DNA from: Maritimibacter sp.
GTDB taxonomy: Bacteria > Pseudomonadota > Alphaproteobacteria > Rhodobacterales > Rhodobacteraceae
Assembly: GCA_002695005.1 (NCBI GenBank)
Contig: NZNT01000019.1
Span: 310,001-374,000, forward strand
Reading direction: 5' to 3'
Length of the DNA stretch: 64,000 bases
The notes under the pieces are model-generated. The model did not search any database. It was not told where the DNA came from and saw only the letters and a list, made by a program, of their open reading frames with translations. Below, piece by piece: positions 9,001 to 17,692 of this stretch (position 1 is the stretch's first letter; each line of letters opens with the position of its first letter). Both the position numbers and the translations under genes were made by a program.

Positions 9001-10575
9001 GTGAAGATTGGTGTTCCAAAGGAAACCATCGCGGGGGAAAACCGCGTCGCCATGACGCCGGAATCGGCGGGCATGTTGCAGAAACTGGGCTATGACTGCC
9101 TGATCGAAACCAAGGCGGGCGAGGGTGCCGATTTCGCCGATTCCGATTACGAGGCCGCAGGCGTCAAGATCGTGAAGACGGCCGCCGCGCTCTGGAAAGA
9201 GGCGGACATCATCGCCAAGGTTCGTATCCCGACGGATACCGAGCTCAAGCGCCTGACCAAGGACAAGACCCTGATTACCTTCTTCAATCCCGGCGGGAAC
9301 GAAGAGGGTCTGGAGCTGGCCAAGTCCAAGGGCGCGACCGTCATCGCGATGGAAATGGTGCCGCGCATCAGCCGCGCGCAGAAGATGGACGCGCTGTCGT
9401 CGATGGCCAATATCGCGGGCTACCGCGCGGTGATCGAGGCGGGCAACAACTTCGGCCGGTTCTTCACCGGGCAGGTGACGGCGGCGGGCAAGGTGCCGCC
9501 GGCCAAGGTGCTCGTGGTCGGGGCCGGTGTGGCCGGTCTGGCCGCCATCGGCACGTCCACCTCGCTGGGTGCGATCACCTATGCCTTCGACGTGCGCCCT
9601 GAAGTGGCCGAGCAGGTCGAATCGATGGGCGCCGAGTTCGTCTATCTCGACTTCGAGGAGGAGCAGGAGGACGGCGCGTCCACGGGCGGTTATGCCTCGG
9701 TCTCGTCGCCGGAGTTCCGCGAAGCCCAGCTTGCCAAGTTCCGCGAGCTGGCCCCCGAGGTGGACATCGTCATCACCACGGCGCTGATCCCGAACCGCGA
9801 AGCGCCCGAGCTATGGACCGAAGACATGGTCGCGGCGATGAAGCCCGGCTCGGTGATCGTGGACCTTGCCGCCGAAAAGGGCGGCAACTGCAAGCTGACC
9901 GTTCCGGACGAGAAGATCGTGACCAAGAACGGTGTGACGATCATCGGCTATACCGACTTCCCGTCGCGCATGGCCACGCAGTCCTCGACGCTCTATTCCA
10001 ACAACATCCGCCACATGATGACCGATCTGACGCCCGAGAAGGACGGCAAGATCAACGTCAACATGGAGGATGACGTCATTCGCGGCTCGACCGTGACGCA
10101 CAAGGGCGAGATCACCTTCCCGCCGCCACCGCCCAAGACACAGGCGATCGCGGCGCAGAAGAAGACCGAGAAGCCCAAGGAACTGACGCCCGAGGAGAAA
10201 CGCGCGCAGGAGGTCGCGGCCTTCAAGCAGCAGACCAAAACGCAGGCGACGCTTCTCGCGGTCGGCGGCGGGCTGATCCTGCTGGCGGGTCTGTTCGCCC
10301 CGGCGAGCTTCATGCAGCACTTCATCGTCTTCGTGCTGGCCGTCTTCGTGGGCTTCCAGGTGATCTGGGGGGTGAGCCACTCGCTCCACACGCCGCTCAT
10401 GGCCGTCACCAACGCCATTTCGTCGATCATCATCCTCGGCGCGCTCATGCAGATCGGATCGGGGTCGTTCCTCGTGATCGTTCTGGCGGCCGTGTCGGTC
10501 TTCATGGCCGGGATCAACATTTTCGGCGGTTTCCTCGTCACCCGGCGCATGCTCGCCATGTTCCAGAAATCGTAA
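9001..10575 (+). CDS. pntA: NAD(P) transhydrogenase subunit alpha
   Basis: A 524-residue subunit of the proton-translocating transhydrogenase that drives NADPH formation with the proton gradient. It begins MKIGVPKE, has the NAD-binding glycine motif GAGVAGLAA near residue 175, and ends with a proline/lysine linker and four membrane helices (about 410-520). The alpha subunit is therefore the long single-chain form, not split into two as in Rhodospirillum. The GTG at 9001 is chosen over the ATG at 8968 because the family starts at this point and GGAGAAGG lies upstream. pntB follows after 13 nt. Confidence 0.95.
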   Translation: MKIGVPKETIAGENRVAMTPESAGMLQKLGYDCLIETKAGEGADFADSDYEAAGVKIVKTAAALWKEADIIAKVRIPTDTELKRLTKDKTLITFFNPGGNEEGLELAKSKGATVIAMEMVPRISRAQKMDALSSMANIAGYRAVIEAGNNFGRFFTGQVTAAGKVPPAKVLVVGAGVAGLAAIGTSTSLGAITYAFDVRPEVAEQVESMGAEFVYLDFEEEQEDGASTGGYASVSSPEFREAQLAKFRELAPEVDIVITTALIPNREAPELWTEDMVAAMKPGSVIVDLAAEKGGNCKLTVPDEKIVTKNGVTIIGYTDFPSRMATQSSTLYSNNIRHMMTDLTPEKDGKINVNMEDDVIRGSTVTHKGEITFPPPPPKTQAIAAQKKTEKPKELTPEEKRAQEVAAFKQQTKTQATLLAVGGGLILLAGLFAPASFMQHFIVFVLAVFVGFQVIWGVSHSLHTPLMAVTNAISSIIILGALMQIGSGSFLVIVLAAVSVFMAGINIFGGFLVTRRMLAMFQKS

Positions 10576-10588
10576 GGGAGACGGATAC

Positions 10589-12064
10589 ATGGAATTCGGA
10601 TTCACAACTGCGGCCTATGTGGTCGCCGCCGTCCTCTTCATCCTGTCGCTGGGCGGGCTCTCGGGCCAGGAAAGCGCGAAACGGGCTGTCTGGTATGGCA
10701 TCGTCGGCATGGGGCTGGCGGTCTTCGCAACGCTCATCGGCCCCGGTGCGGGCCTGTGGCTGCTGTCCATCGTTCTGATCGCGGCGGGCGGGATCATCGG
10801 TTTCTACGTCGCCAAGCGCGTGCAGATGACCGAGATGCCGCAACTCGTGGCCGCGATGCACTCGCTCGTCGGTCTGGCGGCGGTCTTCGTGGGCTACAAC
10901 GCGCATCTGGAGATCGGCCGCGTTGCCGAGATCATGGCGAACGCCCCCACTTCGCTCACTGCTGCCGGCATGGCCGTGTGGCTGCATGAGCAGGGGCTGG
11001 GCACCTTTGGTGAGCTCATCTCGCACAAGACGAATGTCGAGCTGAACATCCTTCAGGTCGAGCTGTTCCTGGGCGTGTTCATCGGTGCCGTGACCTTCAC
11101 GGGCTCGGTGATCGCCTACGGCAAGCTCGCGGGCAAGGTGAACTCGGCGGCCAAGAAGCTGCCGGGGGGCCATGCGCTCAACGCGGGTGCGGCGATCATC
11201 TCGCTCATCGGGCTGTTCTGGTACGTCAACACCGGCGGGCTGCTGCCGCTGGCCATCATGACGGTCGCGGCGCTGTTCATCGGCTACCACCTCATCATGG
11301 GGATCGGCGGGGCGGACATGCCGGTCGTCGTTTCGATGCTCAACTCGTATTCGGGCTGGGCGGCGGCGGCCATCGGCTTCTCGCTGGGCAACGACCTGTT
11401 GATCGTGGTCGGCGCGCTGGTCGGGTCGTCCGGTGCGATCCTGTCCTACATCATGTGCAAGGCGATGAACCGGTCGTTCATCTCGGTGATCCTCGGGGGC
11501 TTCGGCGGCACGTCGGGTCCGGCGATGGAGATCGAGGGCGAGCAGAAGGCCATCGAGGCCGACGGCGTGGCCCAGTCGCTCAAGGAAGCCGACAGCGTGG
11601 TCATCGTGCCCGGCTACGGCATGGCCGTGGCGCAGGCGCAGAACGCGGTCAGCGACCTGACCAAGAAGCTGCGCGCGCAGGGCAAGAACGTGCGTTTCGC
11701 CATCCACCCGGTCGCGGGCCGTCTGCCCGGTCACATGAACGTGCTGCTGGCCGAGGCCAAGGTGCCCTATGACATCGTGCTCGAGATGGAGGAGATCAAC
11801 GACGACTTCCCGGATACGGACGTCGTGATCGTCATCGGCTCGAACGACATCGTGAACCCGGCGGCGCAGGAAGACCCCAACTCGCCCATCGCCGGGATGC
11901 CGGTGCTGGAGGTCTGGAAGGCCAAGGACGTGTTCGTGTCCAAGCGCGGGCAGGGGACCGGCTACTCCGGCATCGAGAACCCGCTGTTTTACAAGGAAAA
12001 CACGCGGATGTTTTACGGCGATGCGAAGGATTCGGTCACGGCGCTGCTTGCGCTGCTCGACTGA
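10589..12064 (+). CDS. pntB: NAD(P) transhydrogenase subunit beta
   Basis: A 491-residue membrane subunit. The N-terminal half is a bundle of hydrophobic helices; the C-terminal half is the NADP-binding domain with [30 protein letters not shown] and [13 protein letters not shown], all typical of PntB. It assembles with PntA in the cytoplasmic membrane. GGGAGACGG lies just before the ATG. A strong terminator begins 19 nt after the stop, so pntAB is a closed two-gene unit. Confidence 0.95.
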   Translation: MEFGFTTAAYVVAAVLFILSLGGLSGQESAKRAVWYGIVGMGLAVFATLIGPGAGLWLLSIVLIAAGGIIGFYVAKRVQMTEMPQLVAAMHSLVGLAAVFVGYNAHLEIGRVAEIMANAPTSLTAAGMAVWLHEQGLGTFGELISHKTNVELNILQVELFLGVFIGAVTFTGSVIAYGKLAGKVNSAAKKLPGGHALNAGAAIISLIGLFWYVNTGGLLPLAIMTVAALFIGYHLIMGIGGADMPVVVSMLNSYSGWAAAAIGFSLGNDLLIVVGALVGSSGAILSYIMCKAMNRSFISVILGGFGGTSGPAMEIEGEQKAIEADGVAQSLKEADSVVIVPGYGMAVAQAQNAVSDLTKKLRAQGKNVRFAIHPVAGRLPGHMNVLLAEAKVPYDIVLEMEEINDDFPDTDVVIVIGSNDIVNPAAQEDPNSPIAGMPVLEVWKAKDVFVSKRGQGTGYSGIENPLFYKENTRMFYGDAKDSVTALLALLD

Positions 12065-12082
12065 TCTTCGATTGGTTCAAGG

Positions 12083-12113
12083 AAAAGGCCCCGCAGTGCG
12101 CGGGGCCTTTTTC
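12083..12113 (+). terminator. Intrinsic terminator of pntAB
   Basis: AAAAGGCCCCGC (12083-12094) pairs with GCGGGGCCTTTT (12100-12111) around a 5-nt loop, followed by further T residues. Confidence 0.85.
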
Positions 12114-12140
12114 GTTCGGGGCGGCATGGTGGCGGAATGA

Positions 12141-12169
12141 TTGACAGGGGCGCGCAGGCTCCGCCCAAT
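12141..12169 (+). promoter_or_regulatory. Candidate promoter for the 30-residue membrane peptide gene
   Basis: A perfect -35 hexamer TTGACA (12141-12146) is followed after 17 nt by CCCAAT (12164-12169), which matches the last three -10 positions. It lies between the pntAB terminator and the small ORF. Confidence 0.45.
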
Positions 12170-12196
12170 GGCGGGGTCTTGTTGTGGGAGCGCCTG

Positions 12197-12289
12197 ATGC
12201 TGAGAAAACTCCTGATCGCCCTCGGCGTCGTGATACTTCTCGCCATCCTGTCGGTGCTGGCGATCCAGATCCCGCAGCGGCTCGGTTGA
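12197..12289 (+). CDS. Very small single-pass membrane peptide (30 aa)
   Basis: A 30-residue ORF reading MLRKLLIALG and continuing through a run of Val, Ile, Leu and Ala to IPQRLG. It has a short basic N-terminus, one hydrophobic helix of about 20 residues and a polar end: the form of a small single-span membrane protein. GGGAG lies 6 nt before the ATG, a TTGACA promoter candidate is about 50 nt upstream, and terminator-like hairpins flank the unit on both sides. The function is unknown. The transcript could also act as a small RNA. Confidence 0.5.
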   Translation: MLRKLLIALGVVILLAILSVLAIQIPQRLG

Positions 12290-12302
12290 GGCTGCTGATC
12301 CA

Positions 12303-12339
12303 CAAAAAAAGGCCCATGCGTAACGCACGGGCCTTTGAC
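12303..12339. terminator. Bidirectional terminator-like hairpin
   Basis: AAAGGCCC and TGCG (12308-12320) pair with CGCA and GGGCCTTT (12324-12336), with one A/C mismatch. The run of seven A residues at 12304-12310 gives a U-run on the minus strand, so it mainly ends the minus-strand pilin-like gene; it can also close the small plus-strand gene. Confidence 0.65.
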
Positions 12340-12356
12340 GCCGGTGGGTGTCGGGG

Positions 12357-12890
12357 TTAGCGGTTCCCGTTCCCGTTCCCGTTCCCGTTCCCGTTCCCGT
12401 TCCCGTTCCCGTTTCCGTTGTTGCCGTTGTTGCCGTTATTCCCGCTGTTCCCGTTCGACCCGGAGTCGCTCATCCCGTTGGAGCCGGAGCCCCAGTCGTC
12501 GCGGCCGTTCGGGTTCTCGCCAGCGTTGCCGACATCCTTGTCGTTGCCCGGGTTGCCTGTGCCCGTCGATCCGCCAGTGCTCGACCCCGTGTCGCCGGAG
12601 TTCGACGCATCTGAACCGCCCGTGTCGCTTTGATCCGATGTGCCGCTATCGTCCGCGCCGCTTTCGGATGCGGTGGTGGCGATCCCCGTGACTTCCTCGA
12701 GCGTGAGGTTGGTGGCGGCGATCTCTTCCATCATTCCCGAGATCCCTCCGGCGACGTTCATGACGCCATGGGACACGTCCCCGACAATAGTCTGGGCCAT
12801 CAGGATGGAACCTCCCCAGAAGACGACGAAATCGGCGGTTATGGCGCCCGTTTCATCGGACAAGAAGCGTTTTACGGCAGTCAGCAGCAT
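12357..12890 (-). CDS. Pilin-like protein with a Ser/Gly/Asn-rich tail
   Basis: About 177 residues. The N-terminus (VKRFLSDETGAITADFVVF then a hydrophobic stretch) resembles the short Flp/TadE-like proteins common in Rhodobacteraceae, which have a D/E-x-G-A-x-T-x-D segment before a membrane helix. From about residue 70 the protein becomes Ser/Asp/Gly/Asn-rich and ends in alternating Asn-Gly dipeptides encoded by a hexanucleotide repeat. The ATG at 12890 gives the family-like start; an ATG at 12956 with AAAAGG upstream is a credible alternative and adds 22 basic residues. Surface or pilus role is inferred. Confidence 0.6.
   Translation of the reverse strand: MLLTAVKRFLSDETGAITADFVVFWGGSILMAQTIVGDVSHGVMNVAGGISGMMEEIAATNLTLEEVTGIATTASESGADDSGTSDQSDTGGSDASNSGDTGSSTGGSTGTGNPGNDKDVGNAGENPNGRDDWGSGSNGMSDSGSNGNSGNNGNNGNNGNGNGNGNGNGNGNGNGNR
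12363..12416 (-). repeat. Hexanucleotide tandem repeat encoding Gly-Asn
   Basis: Eight perfect GTTCCC units (plus strand, 12363-12410) followed by one degenerate unit, then related GTTGCC-type units. On the coding strand this is GGGAAC, i.e. Gly-Asn. Copy-number change would lengthen or shorten the tail without shifting the frame. Confidence 0.95.
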
Positions 12891-13121
12891 TTCAGTACCA
12901 TTTTTTTTGCGTAGACGCCGGAGCAGACCAGCGTTGATACGGTAAGGAATACCCATCCTTTTCGTCCGCAAGTCGATGAACTCGGGTCCGAGTGGGGGCA
13001 TTTTCGCGACGGTCCGACACAAAAAGGGCGAGCCCGCCTTAATCGACACGGTTTTAGGCGAATGCGTCAGAATTGGTCGGGAAAACCTGTCCGAAAGGCT
13101 GTCCGGGGCCCGGACGCGCCC

Positions 13122-13667
13122 TTATCGGGCGTCCTGCCAGGTGCCGGGGGCGATTGCGTCGAGCGCCCAGTCGCCCACCTGCCAGCGCACGAGGCGCAGG
13201 GTGGGAAAGCCGATCGCGGCGGTCATGCGCCGCACCTGACGATTGCGGCCCTCGGTGATCGTGACTTCGATCCAGCGGTCGGGAACCGACTTGCGAAACC
13301 GGACCGGCGGGTCACGCTCCCACAACGTCGGCGGGTCGATCAGACGTGCGAGGGCAGGGCGGGTGCGCCCGTCCTTGAGGTCGAGCCCCCGGCGCAGCGG
13401 TTCGAGATCGGCCTCGTCCGGCGCGCCCTCCACCTGCACGAGGTAGGTTTTCGGGGTCCGCGATCTGGGGCTTGAGATGCGGGCCTGAAGCCGTCCGTCA
13501 TCGGTGAGAAGCAAAAGCCCCTCGCTGTCGCGGTCCAGCCGACCGGCCGGATAGACCCCCGGCACGTCGATGAAATCCGACAGCGTGCGGCGTGGCGTGG
13601 GCGACTTGGTGTCGGTGAATTGCGACAGCACGTCGAAGGGTTTGTTGAACAGAATAAGCCGGGCCAT
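13122..13667 (-). CDS. RsuA/RluE-family rRNA pseudouridine synthase
   Basis: A 181-residue stand-alone catalytic domain without an S4 domain, as in RluE. The catalytic motif is [17 protein letters not shown], in which the aspartate attacks the target uridine. Further family motifs are [11 protein letters not shown] at the N-terminus and [10 protein letters not shown] near the C-terminus. It probably modifies 23S rRNA; the exact uridine cannot be read from sequence. The ATG at 13667 is chosen because the upstream extension to 13706 is not family-like. It is divergent from ornithine decarboxylase. Confidence 0.88.
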   Translation of the reverse strand: MARLILFNKPFDVLSQFTDTKSPTPRRTLSDFIDVPGVYPAGRLDRDSEGLLLLTDDGRLQARISSPRSRTPKTYLVQVEGAPDEADLEPLRRGLDLKDGRTRPALARLIDPPTLWERDPPVRFRKSVPDRWIEVTITEGRNRQVRRMTAAIGFPTLRLVRWQVGDWALDAIAPGTWQDAR

Positions 13668-13719
13668 GTGTTCCCCATAAGCGGCTTCGGCAAAAACTTC
13701 ACGCACGGATTCAAAAACT

Positions 13720-13906
13720 CTTGCAACGACTCATGTTCTGCCCCACATGCGATTTTCAAGACGCCAACGCACGCGCCTCTGGCCACGACCGGCAGACCAT
13801 ATGATCGGGGAGACCCGCGAGGATGGATCGGCACGCGTTTATGCAGCGACGGTAACGTCTCCCTTGGAACCTTGGGGTACTACACCCCTGTCTATTGGAG
13901 ATAGAC
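13720..13906 (+). promoter_or_regulatory. Long 5' leader of ornithine decarboxylase, candidate speF-type RNA
   Basis: About 190 nt separate the divergent synthase gene from the decarboxylase start. TTGCAA at 13721 is a possible -35. The leader contains an ATG at 13747 that opens an Arg-rich reading frame (begins MRFSRRQRTRLW) overlapping the decarboxylase start, a purine-rich stretch GGGGAGACCCGCGAGG near 13805-13820, and a hairpin GGGGT/ACCCC (13874-13888) just before the ribosome site. Alphaproteobacterial ornithine decarboxylase genes are known to carry a structured leader called the speF motif; a covariance-model match was not run. Confidence 0.4.
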
Positions 13907-15064
13907 ATGACCTACGTTGCACAGGGCGATTTCGCCCCGATCACCCGTCTCGAAACCGCTGTTCAGTCGATGTCCGTGGACCGTCCGACGCTCGTCCTCG
14001 ACGTGGACCGTGTGGAGTACCAGTTCCACCAGCTCGCGCAGGGCCTCGGCCGTGCCAACATCCACTACGCGGTAAAGGCGAACCCGACCCGCGAGATCAT
14101 CGAGCGCCTCGTCAACATCGGCTCGCATTTCGACGCCGCCTCGCGCGCCGAGATCGAACTGTGCCTGTCGCAGGGGGCGGACCCGGCGGACATCTCGTTC
14201 GGCAACACCGTGAAGAAGGTGGGCGACATCGCCTTCGCCTGGCACGCGGGCGTGACCCTTTTCGCCGCTGACGCCGAAGAAGAGCTGGAGAAGATCGCGG
14301 AGCACGCGCCGGGCGCGGAAGTCTATATCCGCATGATCGTGGAGAACTCGCAGGCCGACTGGCCGCTCAGCCGCAAGTTCGGCTGCCGGGGCGAGAAGGC
14401 CATCGATCTCATGGCCTATGCGGTGGAGCTTGGCCTCAAGCCCGTCGGCCTGTCGTTCCACGTCGGCTCGCAAACCAAACGCGCCGAGATGTGGACCGGC
14501 GTGCTCGACGCCGTGGCCGAGATCTGGCACCGCGCGGTGGCCGAAGGTTATGACCTCGACCTGCTCAACATCGGCGGCGGGTTTCCGGCCTTCTACGGCG
14601 AAGCCATCGACGCGCCCGCGACCTATGCCGCCCGCGTCATGGAGCTTGTCACCGCGCGTTTCGGCGACGTGCCGCGCGTGATGGCCGAGCCGGGCCGGGG
14701 TCTTGTGGCCGAATGCGGCGCGATCATCGCGGAAGTGCTGCTTGTGTCCAAGAAATCCGACGACGACATGCACCGCTGGGTCTATCTCGACATCGGCCGG
14801 TTCTCGGGCCTTGCCGAGACCGAGGGCGAAGCGATCCGCTACCAGATCGCGACCCCGCGTGACGGGGGCGAGATGGGCCCCTGCATCCTGGCCGGCCCGT
14901 CCTGCGACTCCGCCGACGTGCTGTACGAGAAACGCCCGATCATGCTGCCGCTGGCGCTGAAATCCGGCGACCGGGCGATCATCCGCAATGCGGGTGCCTA
15001 TACCTCGTCCTACTCGTCGGTCGGTTTCAACGGCTTCCCGCCGCTGGACGTGGTCGTTCTCTGA
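13907..15064 (+). CDS. Ornithine (or lysine/ornithine) decarboxylase, PLP fold type III
   Basis: A 385-residue alanine-racemase-fold decarboxylase that makes putrescine (or cadaverine) from the amino acid. PLP binds Lys57 in HYAVKANP; later family motifs are SFHVGSQ, NIGGGFP, AEPGRGLV and the active-site cysteine in PSCDSADVL. This is the eukaryote-like ODC type common in alphaproteobacteria, not the fold type I SpeC. GGAGAT precedes the ATG at 13907. The long leader suggests polyamine-responsive control. Confidence 0.92.
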   Translation: MTYVAQGDFAPITRLETAVQSMSVDRPTLVLDVDRVEYQFHQLAQGLGRANIHYAVKANPTREIIERLVNIGSHFDAASRAEIELCLSQGADPADISFGNTVKKVGDIAFAWHAGVTLFAADAEEELEKIAEHAPGAEVYIRMIVENSQADWPLSRKFGCRGEKAIDLMAYAVELGLKPVGLSFHVGSQTKRAEMWTGVLDAVAEIWHRAVAEGYDLDLLNIGGGFPAFYGEAIDAPATYAARVMELVTARFGDVPRVMAEPGRGLVAECGAIIAEVLLVSKKSDDDMHRWVYLDIGRFSGLAETEGEAIRYQIATPRDGGEMGPCILAGPSCDSADVLYEKRPIMLPLALKSGDRAIIRNAGAYTSSYSSVGFNGFPPLDVVVL

Positions 15065-15095
15065 CCGCGACCGCGCGACAATCCACCACTGTTCT

Positions 15096-15147
15096 GACCC
15101 GGTTCCCTCGCGTAACGTGTTCGTCACGAAACGCGAGGAACAGGGTC
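15096..15147 (+). promoter_or_regulatory. Long imperfect hairpin between the decarboxylase and DUF3422 genes
   Basis: CCTCGCGT (15106-15113) pairs with ACGCGAGG (15131-15138), an inner CGTG pairs with CACG, and outer GACCC (15096) pairs with GGGTC (15143). No U-run follows, so it is not a clear terminator. It may shape translation of the gene starting at 15153. Confidence 0.45.
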
Positions 15148-15152
15148 GGGAC

Positions 15153-16439
15153 ATGGCCACCATCCAGGATCATCCGCAGCGCTATGCGTTGGCGAACGAA
15201 TTGCATGCACGGCCCTTCCCTTCGCTGGAAGCGCCGTGTTTCGCCGTCTACTTGGCCATCAAGCAGCCGGAAGATGCCGCCGCGCGCGACCGGCGGGCCG
15301 ATGTCGCGCATCTGACCGCGCTGCTCGACCGGCACGGCACCGCGCATCCCAAGCCGGGTTCGAACCATTACTTCGGGGATCTCGGAAAATACCGGCTGAA
15401 GTGGGAAAGCCATACCGAGTTCGTGACCTACACGATTTTCGGCACCGGAAATTCCGACCGGCCCTTCGACCCCAAGATGTTCGACGTCTTCCCCGAGGAC
15501 TGGCTGGCCGAGGCGCCGGGGGCGCGCATGACCTCGGCGCTGATCCGGGTGGAGCCGATGCCCGACACGCCCGACCTGCGCGACAAGATCGCGTCGTGGT
15601 TCGTGCCCGAGAGCGTGGCGGCGTCCTATGTGCTCGACCGCGACGGGATCGTGGCGGGGGATTTCCGCATCGACGAGGGGGGGCACGCCCGGTTCGCGCT
15701 GTTCGCTGCCGACGGGTGCTCACCGCGCCGGATCGGGCGGATCGTGCAGCGGTTCTGCGAGATCGAGACATATAAGCAGATGTCGATGCTCGGCCTGACC
15801 CGGGCGCGGTCCATCCAGGGGCGGCTGGGCGAGATCGGGGACGAACTGTCGGGCCTCGTCTCGGGGCTGGGCGACGAAACGGGCGCGTCCGAGGCGCGGC
15901 TTCAGGAGCTTCTGACGATTTCGGCGGAGCTTGAAAAGCTGAACGCCGAGACGACGTTCCGGTTCGGGGCGACGGGGGCCTATGAGGCCATCGTGAACCA
16001 GCGGATCGAGGTTCTGCGCGAAGAACGTTGGGACGGGCGCCAGACGCTGCGCGAGTTCATGACGCGCCGCTACGACCCCGCGATGCGGACAGTGAAGGCG
16101 GTGGAGCGGCAGCTGGCCGACATGGCTGAACGGGCGATCCGCGCGGGCGACCTGCTGCGCACCAAGGTGGATGTGGAGCGGTCCGCCCAGAACCAGTCGC
16201 TGCTCGAGAGCATGGACCGGCGCGCGGACCTGCAACTGCGGCTTCAGGAAACGGTCGAGGGGTTGTCGGTGGTGGCGATCAGCTATTACGCCGTGAGCCT
16301 TCTGGGCTACCTGACGGCGCCTGTGGCCAAGGCGCTGCATGTGGACAAGGTGTGGTGGACGGCGGCGCTGGTGATCCCGGTGGTGCTGATCGTCTGGCGT
16401 GCAGCGCGGTCGGTGCGAAAACGGCTGGTCGACCGCTAG
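15153..16439 (+). CDS. DUF3422-family membrane protein
   Basis: A 428-residue protein recognisable as DUF3422 by its N-terminal NELHARPFP segment and FVTYTIFG motif. Most of it is soluble and rich in Glu, Arg and Leu with helical, probably coiled-coil character (about 230-370). The C-terminal 60 residues hold two hydrophobic segments, with YYAVSLLGYLT in the first. The family has no established function; it is widespread in alpha- and betaproteobacteria. An in-frame GTG at 15117 is possible but ATG 15153 starts at the family N-terminus. Confidence 0.85.
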   Translation: MATIQDHPQRYALANELHARPFPSLEAPCFAVYLAIKQPEDAAARDRRADVAHLTALLDRHGTAHPKPGSNHYFGDLGKYRLKWESHTEFVTYTIFGTGNSDRPFDPKMFDVFPEDWLAEAPGARMTSALIRVEPMPDTPDLRDKIASWFVPESVAASYVLDRDGIVAGDFRIDEGGHARFALFAADGCSPRRIGRIVQRFCEIETYKQMSMLGLTRARSIQGRLGEIGDELSGLVSGLGDETGASEARLQELLTISAELEKLNAETTFRFGATGAYEAIVNQRIEVLREERWDGRQTLREFMTRRYDPAMRTVKAVERQLADMAERAIRAGDLLRTKVDVERSAQNQSLLESMDRRADLQLRLQETVEGLSVVAISYYAVSLLGYLTAPVAKALHVDKVWWTAALVIPVVLIVWRAARSVRKRLVDR

Positions 16440-16475
16440 GCTTTCGGGCGGCGCGGTCGGAGGGGCCCCAAAGAA

Positions 16476-16503
16476 AAAGGGCGCCACCGGGGCGCCCTTT
16501 CCT
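16476..16503. terminator. Bidirectional intrinsic terminator
   Basis: AAAGGGCGCC (16476-16485) pairs perfectly with GGCGCCCTTT (16491-16500) around a 5-nt loop. T-rich sequence follows on the plus strand and a long U-run follows on the minus strand. It serves the convergent DUF3422 and MetE-like genes. Confidence 0.85.
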
Positions 16504-16520
16504 TTTGCCGTCAGGTGCCG

Positions 16521-17633
16521 TCAGACGCCGCCCCAGATCTCCTCGGCGCAGCGCACGATGAGCTCCAGTTTCTTGCGCTGGTCGTCCTCGGTCACCGCGT
16601 TGCCTTCCTCGGTCGAGGCAAAGCCGCATTGCGGCGCGATGCCCAGCTGGTCGATGTCGACGTATTTGGAGGCCTCGTCGAACTTGGACTTGAGCCAGTC
16701 GATCTCTTCCAGCTCCGGCGTCTTGGTCGTCACGAAGCCCGGCAGGATGCGCTGCTTGCCTTTGGGCAGCAGTTTCAACGGCTCCAGCCCGCCCGCGCGG
16801 TCGGTGTCATACTCCATGAAGAAGATGTCGACGCCCGTGTCGAAGATCGCCTCGGCGGCGAGGTCATAGGCGCCCTCGGCGGCGTGGGTCGAGCGGAAGT
16901 TACCGCGGCACATGTGCATCCCGATGGTCATGTCGGCGGGCCGGTCCTTGATCGCCTCGCGCATCATCCAGCTGTATTTCTGGATGAGCCAGTCGGGGTC
17001 CTGCCCGTTGGCCTTCTTCTCCTCACGATGCTTCGGGTCGCACAGGTAGGCGAAGAAGATGTCGTCCATCTGAAGATAGCGGCACCCGGCCTCATAGAAC
17101 TTCGCGACCGCTTTCTTGTAGGTCGCCGCGATGTCGGCGAAGAGCGCCTCGGGGTCCTTGTATTCCGCCGGGTGGATATCCTCGGGCGCCGTGCGGAAGT
17201 GGCAGCAGGACGGGCCGGGGATCGAGATCTTGGGCACGACCTTGGTATTGGCTGCCACGAATTTGAAATGGTCGAGCATCGGGTGGTCGTCGGGGAAGTC
17301 GAGCTTCTGCGTGATCGTCGGGAAGATCGGGCGCAGCTTGACGCCGGCGAACTGCACGCCCTCGTCACGTTCGTCGAGGTCGAGGCCGGTCAGCATCCCC
17401 ATGAAGTCGTAGTGCCAGAAGGAGCGGCGCGCCTCGCCGTCGGTCACGGCCTTGAGCCCCACGTCTTCCTGCATCTTGATGAGCGCCGGGATCTCGGCGT
17501 CCTCGACGGCCTTGAGCTCCTCGGCGGAGAGGGCGCCGTCCTCGAAATGCTTTTTCCGGGCCTCCTGGATCGCCTTGGGGCGCAGGAGCGAACCGACGTG
17601 ATCGGCGCGGAACGGGGGTGTCAGGTCTGCCAT
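16521..17633 (-). CDS. Cobalamin-independent methionine synthase C-terminal-domain protein
   Basis: A 370-residue protein of the MetE C-terminal (catalytic) family. Zinc-ligand motifs match MetE: HMC in IGMHMCRGN and the late cysteine in PQCGF. RADHVGSLLRP near the N-terminus is the standard opening of this subfamily. It lacks the N-terminal half of classical MetE, so it probably uses a different methyl donor or works as a core-MetE enzyme. GGAGG lies 6 nt upstream of ATG 17633. It transfers a methyl group to homocysteine or another thiol; the donor is not predictable. Confidence 0.8.
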   Translation of the reverse strand: MADLTPPFRADHVGSLLRPKAIQEARKKHFEDGALSAEELKAVEDAEIPALIKMQEDVGLKAVTDGEARRSFWHYDFMGMLTGLDLDERDEGVQFAGVKLRPIFPTITQKLDFPDDHPMLDHFKFVAANTKVVPKISIPGPSCCHFRTAPEDIHPAEYKDPEALFADIAATYKKAVAKFYEAGCRYLQMDDIFFAYLCDPKHREEKKANGQDPDWLIQKYSWMMREAIKDRPADMTIGMHMCRGNFRSTHAAEGAYDLAAEAIFDTGVDIFFMEYDTDRAGGLEPLKLLPKGKQRILPGFVTTKTPELEEIDWLKSKFDEASKYVDIDQLGIAPQCGFASTEEGNAVTEDDQRKKLELIVRCAEEIWGGV

Positions 17634-17692
17634 GAAATCCTCCAACTGTGGTTTGGCGCGACGTTATGCCGTTGCCGTTGCGTCCACAACAG

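Noticed and set aside
12363-12416. Possible CRISPR or minisatellite array
   Set aside because: The 6-nt units have no spacers and lie in frame inside a coding region, so this is a coding repeat.
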